Shown: positions 9,801-19,532 of the stretch, in pieces
How positions within the stretch are numbered: position 1 is the stretch's first letter
How the letters are laid out: the number at the start of each line of letters is the position of its first letter
Source: Phoronis australis
Taxonomy: Eukaryota > Phoronida > Phoronidae
NCBI GenBank assembly: GCA_002633005.1
Contig: NMRA01001315.1
Span: 1-27,432 of the forward strand
DNA length: 27,432 nucleotides
Direction: 5' to 3'
Notes under the pieces: model-generated
Databases searched by the model: none
The model's input: the letters and a program-made list of their open reading frames with translations, nothing else
What the model was told of the DNA's origin: nothing
Program-made: the position numbers and the translations under genes

Positions 9801-12800
9801 CTTCCAAAAATTCTTTCATGCTGTCAATGAAATTGCAGTCCATTTACTTGAGGCCAAATGGAAACATACAGAGCGTTATGGGGCAGTCACCTGTCTGACT
9901 GCAGGGCTCGACATAACGAGCTGCAGGTCGCAAATGCGACCTGAAATTTGGAAATGCGAGCTGAAATTTTGTCCAGCTCGCATTAAGTCGCAAAATGCGA
10001 CCTGGAATTTCCAGCGTATGCGAGCTGAGTTTTTAAACTTCGCGGCAGATACTTGGGAAATGTTGAGCAACTCAGGTGATTCCCACCGTTATTTGGTTGT
10101 TGCCAAATCAAGTTAAAAAAAATTCATTGAGAAAAGCGCTCCCGATGACTTGTAAACATGTCGCATGAACAAGGGAATACAGAATTGGTCTGACGCATTT
10201 TATTGACCAATACCTTCGGCATTTTGCAAATTTCCGGATGTGCCCAAGAAAGTTTCGGACCTCCGAATAACACGTGATAATACGTCAGAAAGCAGCGGTG
10301 TTTCTACTAATTCTTAAACTACGAAATTACCAAGCTTTGTGGTGGAAAAACATTTATTTTTCACGTAAGGTGTCCTTAATATCAAATTACGGCAACACCC
10401 ACGGCAATATGCCTGGTCGCACTNGTGGTGGAAAAACATTTATTTTTCATGTAAGGTGTCTTTAATATCAAATTACGGCAACACCCACGGCAATATGCCT
10501 GGTCGCACTGCGGCACTGGTCGGTTCCACTGTTAGCGCCGGAAAGCAGTCCCGGCAGACAATCGTCGTGACTTGGAAAAATGCGTCTCGTTTTTTATCGC
10601 GAAAGACAGCAAATGTGAAAATGATATCCGAATTAATCGCCAAACGACGGGCATGCCTTTACGCGCTTTCGGCAGAATAGTAGAAACCCGCACCGTCGGA
10701 AATCATTTCGAGGCTTTTTATTTCATGGAAAACTAATTGACTACGTACCGGTAAACAGCATAAGTCCCACATTTTTGTTGTGAAATTTGCAGTGAATTGT
10801 TTCTGCGTATCAATAGGTCATTCAGCGAGTAGGGCAACGTTTCACGAATTTCTTCCGACAAGATGTTTTTTCAAACGTCAAGTCGAAAAGTTTGGCCTGC
10901 GAACAAATGGAAGGAATTCGCACTCAGAGTTATCAATCTTTGGATCTTTAACGACTTTGATGACAGTCATATAGCAAGTCAGTCCTAGAAAAGTCGCCGA
11001 TACTTTTTCAACGTGTATTTTCTTCTTTTTCACGTTGCACACTCAGCTAATCGAATGCATGTGTCGGTTAGAGAGCACTGATTTAACTTTCACGTCGGCA
11101 ACTGCCTTGCGCTCCAGGGTCTTTCACTGGATGGGGCCAGTGAAGAATGGTAACGCGGTGCATGCATGATATGCTTGTAAGAACTCAGTTTTGCGACATG
11201 AAATTTGTGAGTATTTAACGTCGCAAGAGCATAATCTAGGCATTTTCTTATGACGTAAAAGCCAATTTTGGTCCGTAAAAATGGCGAGAAATTTTCGCGA
11301 CATGAAATTTATGAATGCGAGCTGAATTTTGAAAATGGGACCTAGGATTTTGGCTTGGTCGCAAAATGCGACCTGGCGATTTTCATAGCGTCGAGCCCTG
11401 GATGAACAGATGTTCAGTTTAGGGAGAATATTACAAATTGCCATTCGTTCATTTCATTTGTTGTCTTTGCAGGTTGTGAGCATGCGGAAATTTGTCAAAA
11501 AAGCCAAAGGACAGTGCATACAGAAACTGTCGCGCATGATCAAGCAGTTACGGAGCAAGAAGTTTGTACAGTATTTTTTAAGGGATTCTCTTATATGGGT
11601 TTGTGATGCTAACAATCCTGTGCTCAGTGGAGTTTGTTTTCATCTGAGTTCTGTAGACCCAAGTAACTTACCTGAAGCAAAAACGTGCTAAATCACATGT
11701 ATGAAATGTGAGTGTTTCGTGACTATGTTCAGAAGCATAACGGTGGCCACACAAGTGGTTGGTCGGTGAGTTTGGAATGTTGAGTTATGGGGTAGAATTC
11801 ACTATTTCCATTCAAAGTGAAGATTTCTTGCTAACAATACTTCGCGAGCGTCTTGAGTCTGCAGAACACGTCTCGTGTTTTTTGTTTACTCTAGACTCAT
11901 CTGTTCTCCTATTTAGGGGTCAAAGTTGCACAGAGGAGGAGCCATGAGGATACAGCTGTTGTGTCCTCTGACAGTGTTGTCAGAATTTGATCCTGTCTTT
12001 CTATCATCCAGATATCAAAACATTGACAGTTTGTCACTCAATTGTCTCATTGCTCAATGTTATTACCTGAATTTAAATAATCTTGGGTTGCTTTGAGTAA
12101 ACCTTAGAAACAAACCATGGACTTGCGGCAACAAGCTTCGCTTATGGATCAGAAATGATTGATGAATTCTACTCCAAGAGTAATGAATGCTATCCTGTAA
12201 TTCAGCATTCCAATCTCATTACTCACTTCGGTGGCGGCCATTTTGCTAGTCAGCGCTAGTAAAGTATCAAGTGTAATTGCAAAACACTTTTTCACTCGTG
12301 TGATTTTGTGTGGTCTCACTTTTCTTGCCACAAACTTGGTCTGCGAAATGTTACCCTAATGGTGAATGCATAGGAGGAACTGGTTACATGTCCAGTGAAT
12401 TTTGTTGAGCAAGAAACATGGAATTATTGTAAATGCTGAATCTGCTATGCGCCTTCTTTTGGCCAGAAAACTCCAATGTTGAATTTAAATAACTACCCAT
12501 AATAAAACTGGTCTCAACTTATACATACTTTCTGGGCTTAAGAACTGTGAGTTGTGGGACAGGTAGAGTTTGAGGCCAGTTGTGCATGTCGTGTTCGAGC
12601 TTAAAAGTTACATTTGGTAGAAGGCGAATTTTAACAGCTTCAAGTATATGATGTCTTGTTCGACCAGACTTCTTGCTGATATTCAACAGCAATGTCTGGC
12701 ACAGTACTATGCTATGACTTGCTTTCGTTCTATTTTCAGGGGATCAGAGGAGCAAGTGTCTCAAAATAACAAAAAGGCCGACAGGCTCCATGAAGAAATA

Positions 12801-15800
12801 GCGTTGATAAAGGTTTTATTTTACATTCCATGTGATTAACATCATGCTAATGCCAAATGTATTTTAGAATACATTGGCAGTGTTTTTCTTTAGTTAGTTT
12901 CAGGACTTGCTTTGACCGTTCATAAAGTAACCTAAAATATTAGTGAAGCGGGCTGATGTGGTAACCTTTGTGAACTTTGGTGAGCTACATACTGGTTGAC
13001 ATTCTATTGATAGTTATAGTAAAACAAGGTTTTTGTCTTTTTAACAATTTAGATTTTTGTCTTTCATGGTTGTTGGTCAAGTAAACACTGATGATTTTTT
13101 ATTCACCAGGGTCTTCCTGTGGACAAGGTTTCCAAGTTCGCCTTGCAGAACACTACTCGGTGGGAGGATATAGTGAAGCAGGTGAGACCAGAGCTCTGTT
13201 TCAAGAAAAGTGACTAAGACTCCAGGCAGAAGTCTTATTTTACGCTGACACTTAACCATTACAGAATAATGGTTTAGCCGAGAATTTATGAAACAATTTA
13301 TAGAAATTATCTGAGTAACTAACAGTTATGAATACATTCTCAGTCACTGTTTTGCTCAAGTGAGATTTAGTTATGTTTCGAAAAGAGTTGTGTGGAGCAG
13401 TCTTGGTCTATACGCGGAATAATGTCTCGTGGGATATTACATCACCTACGCCACTCTCGGTACATTTGGTATTTATCCCATACACTTTGAATTCTCAAGT
13501 TTATTTCATTTTTTTGGCAGATTTTTTGACTACTTCACCAAGACTGTTGACATGGCAGATTTTTTAAAATATTTATTACGAAATCTTCAGAATACAATGA
13601 CATGGCGGATCACATCCTATATGTATGTACTTGGCTCTTTGTTACAAGTTTTCTCTTGTAAAATGAACAGTTTAAATGTAACGATTACTTAAAAAGAGAA
13701 AACGACGGTAACTGTACATTGAAGTTGTAACATTTCCTGAAAATAGTTAAATAAAAACAATATTCAACATTGTAGTTACCGAGGATTTGGCGCCCGTGTT
13801 GCAGACAATATAATACTTATCTAATAAAACTGAAAGAGAAGTGTCTTGTACTAACAGTTGTACCAGATGTTATGTTTGGGACCTAATTGCATGTTGAGTG
13901 TTATTTATACTGCTGCAATTATACTTTAAACGATTTTCAGAAAGTTTAATGATCGAGCCGGCTAATGACGTCGAGTTGACATTGACCTACCTTTTGATCT
14001 TTCCATGTCAGAGGGCACTGTTAAAGTAGTCCCAGGAGTGCAATACGTAAAACAATATCACTTGGTCGTATTGCACTCGGCTTTATATTCAACGCGCATG
14101 GGATAAGACGGAATTTGTGACTTTTAAGATTTAAGTCATTTTCCATGAAACAAACCTTTTGTGCCATATGTTAAAGCTTTGTATGTAATATGAAATGTTA
14201 AAAACATACATAATGGTGTGAAGGAAACGCGTTTTTATCATTCGTTATGTTTTGAGTAGCCTTCTCAGTAAGTGTGTGCAGTGGCCAAACGTCTACTAAA
14301 CTTATACAAATTGAATTTGTTTTAATTTTCTAATAGTAGAGAGCATGCAAATTTTGTGTTGACCATTGGTAGGGCTACACGACTACGCCTTTTTAGTTTG
14401 GGAATTGCGTATTCATGGCAGTAACAATGATATGACTTGCTTGAGCAGTTACAGGTAGAGTTTAGGAGATACGTGGCATCTGAACGCATTGTAGAAATCT
14501 GATAAAACATTTCTTAAATGATGTTCCAAACATGATTTTCTTCAGAGTTTTTCATAACTTCGAATGTTATTTATTTATTTATCAACTTTTGAACCTGTTT
14601 CCCACGTTTACAGACATGCTATCTGAGGCAAACTTCGAACAGTTAGTCAACAATTTGATTGTTCTATTACTGTAACTTTCATGTCTTATCAATCGGTACT
14701 GACACATTTTACATTTTGATTCATTTTAGAACTTTCACGTTACGAAAGAAAAACATGACCTTTTGACAGGGTAGTTTTCAAGATAAAGTAGACAATGTCG
14801 AAATTTGAAGTTTTGACACTCAAAATCGTGTTTGAATATCAACATTTTTTTGGCTAGAACGAGTTTCAATTCTGACAAAGTCTCTTGACTGGTGCTGCTT
14901 TACACACTTTGTCAAAATTGCTGCAACTGGCTTCTATGCTCATTCGCAAATAAACTGTTAGTGTCCAGTTGCAAGAGTGTCACCTTAAATCACCTAGTAA
15001 ATTTTGACAAAAAGTTACCTAATTGCCAAGTAGTTCTTTTTGTTTTGAAAACTTATATGGCTGGGTAGGAGACATGAAATGAATTCCAACATGGCAACAT
15101 TCCTTTGGTTCAAATGGTATATAAAATGAAAATTAAAAGGCCATATTAAATTTCTTGAACGTTATTGAATAAATTCTGCTTTACAGGCTGGCGCTCAACT
15201 TCAAACCAAAGTGCTGGTGAGACTGTCAGACGCTAAGGATATCCAGGCCGTGGTGGTCAAGTTCAGAAAGGATCATGATGACTGGAGGCAGTTGGCTGCA
15301 TTTATTGTACAAAAGAACACGGGCCGACGCATGAAACGAAAAAAGAAAAGTGACGGAGACAAATCCAATGTACATGGAAACCAAGAAGAAAATAGGAGGG
15401 AAGAATTGGAATCTGAGAGTAGGAGGGAAGGAGTTTCCACGGCTCAGGAATTGAAGTGTAATGTTGGGAGGGTCGCGTGTGATTTGGGAGAGGAACCTAG
15501 TGAAGATGAGGACGATGGTAGTGTGCGAGATGCTGGATTCTTCGAGAGGAACGCAATGAATATCGGTGGTAGCGATAGTGACAACAGCTGTGATGGCGAT
15601 AGTGAAAACTGTGACAGTGACGATGCTGAGCAAATATGTCTGAAGCCTAATGACGATGAAAATAGACACTTGAGTACAAACAAAGAAATGGTTGTAAGGA
15701 AAATAAACTTGAATGACTTTGACGACGAAGATATGATTACATCATCAGAGATAGTGGATTCATTACAGGAAGTGTCTGATGAGTCGAAGGAGGATTTGAA

Positions 15801-18781
15801 AAAACAAACTGATGTAAAAAAGAGGAGCTCACTTTTCTTAGGTGTGGATGAATCATCAGATGAGGGTTCCAGCGAGAATGAGGAACATTCTAGAATTGAT
15901 CGTACCCAAAGTCATGCTCGGGGACAAAGGTTTGTTAAATGTTCTTTTTGATTCTGCCCATGTTTAAACTTGCAACAATCAAGATTAATTTTTGCAAAAC
16001 AAGTTAAACTAAAGTTTGAAGGGCCACCTTGGGGTTGTTTAAATTGAAAACCTCAAAAACAAGCATTAGTCTTTTAATAGTTGAACATAAGGTGACCATA
16101 AAGAAATTGGTAAGATATCTGGGGTCAGTGCTTATACATGGATAACTGATTGAAATAAATGCCAACAGTACTGCACTGATGTCAGCTACATGCATGTTTG
16201 GGTTAATATCGAATCATTAATATAGGGCACTTTCTGCTAATAAATACATGGAACTTTAGAAGTCCTGAAGCGGATGTTACTTTTTCATTCATATGTGTAA
16301 ATTTCCTGCGCATTTGTGACTTAAGATCTGTTCTTTTACTATGGTTATAAAGCTTAATTTACTTTTGTTGTGTTTTGTATTAGTGTGTATCAACATTGAT
16401 ATCAATTTTGATTGTGAAAAGTATGTCAAGTACGTAAAAAACGATGAACCTATTAGTAGGGGAGTGTTCATATGTTGCGTCATCACTCAGAGGGTGTTTA
16501 GAAAACACGGCAATTTATGAGAGGGTGGAGGAGAGGGGTTAGACTCATGATAACATCACCATGTAGCGTATTTAAATATTTCCATCTCGGTACTATTTGA
16601 TAGTAACTGTTGTACTTTACTTCATTGCTGAGTTTGGCAGTGGCAAATGCAACTGTTTGTCATTAGAATCATGACGGAGTCTCCAATGAACTGTTGCTAG
16701 ACAGGGGAGTGGTTATATCATGATGACAGGTGATGGCAGAGGGTGGTAAATAGTGGCAAATTTTAGATGGCGTTATGTGTGAACACTTCCTATGCACGCG
16801 TAGTAAATCTCCACATTTTAAAGTATGTTTCAGTATGTGCTTGTTTGTTCTTAACAGGGGAGGATTCAGGGCCAGAGGTCGAGGAAGGGGCAGGGGTCGA
16901 GGAGGCCGACCAGTCAATCAACAATCAGACAAAGGTAAGCATTGCAATGAAGTAATCAAGGTCAACAAAAGGAGCATTTTGATGTTATCTTGGCTAATCA
17001 TACAGATCCCACGTTATTCTGGAGAGACGTTTTCCGGATTTGTTAGACAAAGTGTTTCCATGTATCTAGTATTGTTGCAACAATAGAAACTGACATAAAA
17101 GCCCCAGAAAAAGGCTGAATCTTGGCTCTGCATTCACTTCCAGTGAGGAAACGCAAATAACTGACATAGAATGTGTTCAGTAGCAAGTCGGACGTGTTTG
17201 TTTAGTTCAGAAGCAGTGCGCTGGCCTTTTGCTGGGCTCTCAACATCATGTTCTGCATGTTGCATGCGCACTAAATAAAACAGTCCTGTGCCAAAGCCTT
17301 TTTAGCAACCTGATTATCAGTACAGGCACAGAAATAAATTTATGATGAACATTTCACTTTGAAAGTTACCGTATGTTTGTACATTTAGCCAAACGTCTAT
17401 AAAACCATAAAACTTTCCTCATCGGCATTACATTGTCTAAAAATAGAAATTCAGTTGACTTTGATTTTTGACTTTGTACCAGTCTGCCACCAACTGGGTC
17501 ATGTGACCTTGTTTTAGGAAATTTAGCAAAACAACAGGATCATTAACATGACAAAATTTCATTTGATAAAAATGTTTAAGATAAAATATCAAAAATCTTC
17601 AGTTGTTACAATTGTTTCGTTTATCAACCTTGAAAATATTTCATAAATAACATATAAGTCATATTTTTAATAGTCCTTTTACAAACAGGAAATATTTTTA
17701 AGTAATTCAGCATTCTGGGAACAGTGTATCAAGCACAGTATTAGAAAATTACCTGTGAATCCGATCAACCATTTCTGGGATACAATGTTCTGAATTTGGT
17801 CAAAATTCAGATTTTTCTAAGGTCCTACATATACGTAATCTTAATCTAAAAGCAACGTGAGGAAAAAAATGGCACCTGATGTTACTGATACTTACTGCAT
17901 GCCAGTGAAACGGTAACTAACGTAAAGAAATGTCTGTCCAAGACGGCCTGTTTGCGACCTGGCCAAAATTTCAGCTGGCATTTCCAGAATTCAGCTCAAA
18001 CATGGATCCCAAGTTGTATAAACTTGACGTCAAAAAAAAAGATGCTACTGGTCCTCAGTTTTGGGGGTCCACATTTTCCTGTTCTTAAGATAAAAAATTA
18101 AAAAATACTGTTGAGACATTTTCAGGACTTGTGACTCAGCTTGCAGGAGTGTACTGTGGCTTAACTCTTTTTTTGGTGTTTTCAGATATGTCCATGTTTT
18201 TCAAGACCATTGAAAGCCATTATCCAGATGCGTTGGGGTTTTTTTATGTTTAATGGCTTTTGAACAAGACCACTTATTATCATGATTGGTTTTAATTTGT
18301 GCCTAACTTGCCTTAGAAATGCGAGCTCTATTTTCGTAGAATGAATATTCAGTTACAACTCTATTAGTAATGTATATAGTTGTATATGTAATAAATGTCA
18401 TTAAAGTATCCAATAGGGTTTTGATAGTTTTGGTATTTCAAATTGTATCTTCTTGATTATAAACAAGTTTCATTTTGTTGTCATAACAAGGTTTCCTTTC
18501 AGTGTCATTAGTTGCAAGTTATTGTACCATCACATACTTCACAGCTTTATCAAGGTGTATTTTGGTACCTGTAACATTATTCCAGTCTGAGAGAGGTTTA
18601 TACTATTTGTGCACAATGCATTTAAATAATTCGTAGCAAATTTCACTATTTTCCAGGTAACCCACCCAAGTTTGAAACCAAAGAAAAACTCCATCCTTCA
18701 TGGGAAGCCAGTAAGAAACGTAAACAGCAGAGAACTATTCAAGCTTTTCAAGGGAAGAAAATTAAGTTTGATGATGATTGA
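6789..18781 (+). CDS. SRFBP1: SRFBP1 (BUD22-family) gene, seven coding exons, complete
   Basis: Spliced gene for serum response factor-binding protein 1, a BUD22-domain protein. Coding exons are 6789-6884, 11473-11561, 12740-12812, 13110-13181, 15187-15929, 16858-16934 and 18657-18781. They sum to 1275 nt (424 codons plus TGA), every intron is GT/AG and every phase agrees. Residues about 33-150 form the helical BUD22 region, with the family-like KKGSEEQ stretch and KADRLHEEIALIK. RRMKRKKK (157-164) looks like a nuclear localisation signal. Residues about 165-350 are acidic and Ser-rich. Residues 358-376 are an RG box. The C-terminus (KLHPSWEASKKRK, then FQGKKIKFDD) matches the family's hallmark tail. 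Family knowledge: yeast Bud22 acts in 18S rRNA/40S biogenesis and vertebrate SRFBP1 binds SRF; a nuclear role here is inferred. Human SRFBP1 is about 429 aa, so the length agrees. The start ATG sits in a strong context (gaaaATGG). Confidence 0.93.
7786..7912 (+). repeat. 16-bp minisatellite, about eight units
   Basis: Eight consecutive units of 15-16 bp starting with GCTAATAAAAATGATT and drifting rightwards to GCTAGTAAAAATGATC and GCTAGTAATAATGAAT. It lies inside the 7654-8648 transposon. Confidence 0.9.
8513..8637 (+). repeat. 31-bp direct repeat, two copies
   Basis: The copies at 8513-8543 and 8607-8637 share cattcaccaccacgctcctt followed by a near-identical aaacccag segment. They start 94 bp apart, near the right end of the intron 1 transposon. 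The related words ccaccacgctct occur near its left end (about 7690). Confidence 0.8.
9003..9062. repeat. 11-bp-arm inverted repeat
   Basis: ACTTACCAAAG (9003-9013) and CTTTGGTAAGT (9052-9062) are exact inverse copies around a 38-nt spacer in SRFBP1 intron 1. Nothing else is associated with it. Confidence 0.4.
9319..9752 (+). repeat. Diverged local duplication, ~85-100 bp copies
   Basis: 9319-9399 and 9652-9752 share atttttct.caaattac, a ccctgg/gcctga stretch, and gtggacacctttggaggc against agggacacttttggaggc. They look like two decayed copies in SRFBP1 intron 1. Confidence 0.4.
9902..11400. mobile_element. ~1.5-kb TIR element with palindromic subterminal repeats in intron 1
   Basis: Begins CAGGGCTCGACATAACG and ends ...GTCGAGCCCTG, giving 11 bp of exact terminal inverted repeat. 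A longer imperfect match runs into an arm built of repeated GGTCGCA/TGCGACC words. The left subterminal part contains the near-palindrome AGGTCGCAAATGCGACCT and several gcgagctgaaatt copies; the right part contains GGTCGCAAAATGCGACC. No transposase is recognised inside. I saw no clean target duplication (left flank tctgactg, right flank gatgaaca), so ends or flanks may have decayed. It stops 72 bp before SRFBP1 exon 2. Confidence 0.6.
10339..10509 (+). repeat. 85-bp direct duplication separated by one N
   Basis: 10339-10423 and 10425-10509 are the same 85-bp sequence with about two differences (cacgtaaggtgtcc against catgtaaggtgtct). They are separated by a single N at 10424. A lone N exactly between two near-identical copies suggests two overlapping contig ends or haplotypes placed side by side rather than merged. 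Confidence 0.88.
11473..11561 (+). CDS. SRFBP1: SRFBP1 coding exon 2
   Basis: Residues 33-61 plus two bases of codon 62. The acceptor is ctttgcag and the donor is AA|gtttgt. It encodes VVSMRKFVKKAKGQ and IKQLRSKK, the basic helical start of the BUD22 region. Joining to exon 3 rebuilds the lysine codon and gives RSKKGSEEQ, which parallels the human family sequence. The frame stays open past the donor only as unspliced read-through. Confidence 0.9.
11562..12739 (+). other. SRFBP1: SRFBP1 intron 2
   Basis: About 1.2 kb, with no repeat or gene recognised. A YY1-like ggcggccattttg lies near 12233-12245. Confidence 0.7.
12740..12812 (+). CDS. SRFBP1: SRFBP1 coding exon 3
   Basis: One base completing codon 62, then residues 63-86 (GSEEQVSQNNKKADRLHEE..). 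The acceptor is attttcag; the donor ATAAAG|gttttat is weak but in phase 0. It corresponds to the conserved helix following KKGTE in vertebrate SRFBP1. Confidence 0.9.
13110..13181 (+). CDS. SRFBP1: SRFBP1 coding exon 4
   Basis: Residues 87-110 (GLPVDKVSKFALQNTTRWED..), phase 0 on both sides. The acceptor is attcaccag and the donor is AAGCAG|gtgaga. It continues the BUD22 helical region. Confidence 0.9.
13766..14029 (+). repeat. Interspersed repeat, copy A (SRFBP1 intron 4)
   Basis: About 260 bp that reappear at 27179-27432. Shared landmarks in order: aacattgta, ttggcgcc, gttgcaga, ccag.tgttatgtttggg, gcatgttgagtgttattt, tactgctgcaatt, cagagggca and gttaaagtag. No coding capacity was seen and the family is unknown to me. 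Confidence 0.85.
14036..14078. repeat. 12-bp-arm inverted repeat next to copy A
   Basis: GAGTGCAATACG (14036-14047) and its exact reverse complement CGTATTGCACTC (14067-14078) around a 19-nt loop. It begins 6 bp after the shared part of repeat copy A, so it may be that element's 3' end. Confidence 0.65.
15187..15929 (+). CDS. SRFBP1: SRFBP1 coding exon 5 (large acidic exon)
   Basis: Residues 111-357. It opens with the end of the BUD22 helical region (AGAQLQTKVLVRLSDAKD), then a basic NLS-like RRMKRKKK, then a long low-complexity Asp/Glu/Ser region with probable CK2-type acidic serine sites (for example VDESSDEGSSENEEHS). The acceptor is ctttacag; the donor is ACAAAG|gtttgt, leaving two bases. 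If the donor were skipped, translation would stop nine residues later. Confidence 0.92.
15930..16857 (+). other. SRFBP1: SRFBP1 intron 5
   Basis: About 0.9 kb, AT-rich, nothing recognised. Open frames overlapping its 3' end are shadows of the RG-rich exon. Confidence 0.7.
16858..16934 (+). CDS. SRFBP1: SRFBP1 coding exon 6 (RG-rich)
   Basis: 77-nt exon that completes R358 and encodes residues 359-383, including GGFRARGRGRGRGRGGRP. The acceptor is ttaacag and the donor AAAG|gtaagc is strong. RG/RGG boxes commonly bind RNA and are arginine-methylated; that role is inferred here. I do not recall an equivalent box in human SRFBP1. Confidence 0.88.
16935..18656 (+). other. SRFBP1: SRFBP1 intron 6
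   Basis: About 1.7 kb, AT-rich. It contains the GGTCGCA-family relic at 17953-17997. A related word, aaatgcgagct, lies near 18317, so the relic may extend there. Nothing else seen. Confidence 0.7.
17953..17997 (-). mobile_element. Fragment of the same GGTCGCA-type element family in intron 6
   Basis: Read on the minus strand, this segment matches the left subterminal region of the 9902-11400 element (about 9950-9985) at roughly 30 of 33 positions, including the word agctgaaattttg. It is a short relic without visible ends. Confidence 0.5.
18657..18781 (+). CDS. SRFBP1: SRFBP1 coding exon 7 with stop codon
   Basis: Completes G384, then residues 385-424 and TGA. The acceptor is attttccag. It encodes the family's most conserved stretch, KLHPSWEASKKRK and AFQGKKIKFDDD, nearly the same as the human C-terminus. 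This is the key evidence for the gene's identity. Confidence 0.94.
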
Positions 18782-19012
18782 ACTTGTGCAACTGTTGATA
18801 AAGTTAACAGTGATGAAACTGTTAACTTAAAACAAAAGTCATGAAAACTTAATGTCAATGGAAATATTGTGGCTGAAATATTAATACCTCAATGATATTA
18901 CCTTGAATGTGATACATCTTGATTGTGTATGGGAAGGATTATATCAGTCAATGAAAGCTGGCATTAGGGAGAATCGAAGAAGAAATCTTGGAAGTTGCTA
19001 AGTTAATGAATT

Positions 19013-19026
19013 CCAACAGGTGGCGC
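19013..19026 (+). promoter_or_regulatory. CTCF-like motif in SRFBP1 3' UTR region
   Basis: CCAACAGGTGGCGC is close to the bilaterian CTCF core (CCANCAGGTGGCGC type). It lies between the SRFBP1 stop and its poly(A) signal, at the boundary between the two convergent genes. Confidence 0.4.
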
Positions 19027-19083
19027 ACTACAAGTCAAAGTATTCACTAAACCAAAATTCAACATCAGAGTAATCTTCCTGAG

Positions 19084-19089
19084 AATAAA
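19084..19089 (+). terminator. SRFBP1: Candidate SRFBP1 polyadenylation signal
   Basis: AATAAA on the plus strand 303 bp after the SRFBP1 stop, in AT-rich sequence. It is the first canonical hexamer I noticed downstream. It would give a 3' UTR of about 320 nt. Confidence 0.5.
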
Positions 19090-19448
19090 GAAAATAACGG
19101 TAAAGTCATGAAGGTGGTGAAGAAATTCTGTAATTAGATTTTTGCCACCCTGATATTTATTACCTATAATTTTTGCTGTTGACAGAATTAGTCATCACGT
19201 CGGTAAAATGGTATAATTTTGTCCGATTACTTTTGTCTTGTAATGAAAACGTCTCAACAACAACTTTAAGCGCTTAATATTTCAATTCGCTGGTTTCGAA
19301 AAAAGTTTGCTAAGCTGAATCTTAAAATTTCAAAAGAAATTAAATTGTATATTTTCACGAAGTTTATTGTAACTGAGTTCGTTATTTAACACACATCCCC
19401 AACTAACAAATGTAACCTGGCACATCAATAACTTCAGTCATGGTAGGA

Positions 19449-19532
19449 TGTAACGTGCCCGCATTTTGAGTACCAGTTTTCTACATTGAACAACAGGCAT
19501 CAAACTGGTTCTCAAAATACGGTCACATTATA
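19449..19532. repeat. 84-nt imperfect stem-loop, pre-miRNA-like in size
   Basis: Arms of 31 nt (19449-19479 and 19502-19532) pair at 26 positions around a 22-nt loop, with an uninterrupted block CATTTTGAG/ACCAGTTT near the loop apart from single mismatches. It lies past the SRFBP1 poly(A) signal. It could be a MITE relic or a small-RNA hairpin; no known miRNA seed was recognised. Confidence 0.55.

Noticed and set aside
15226-15669. Long minus-strand open frame of 147 codons
   Set aside because: It is the antisense of SRFBP1 exon 5, whose Asp/Ser/Glu-rich codons suppress stops on the opposite strand; the translation is low-complexity.
16669-16917. Pro/Arg-rich minus-strand frame
   Set aside because: Antisense of the RG-rich SRFBP1 exon 6; the RG codons read as PRP on the other strand.
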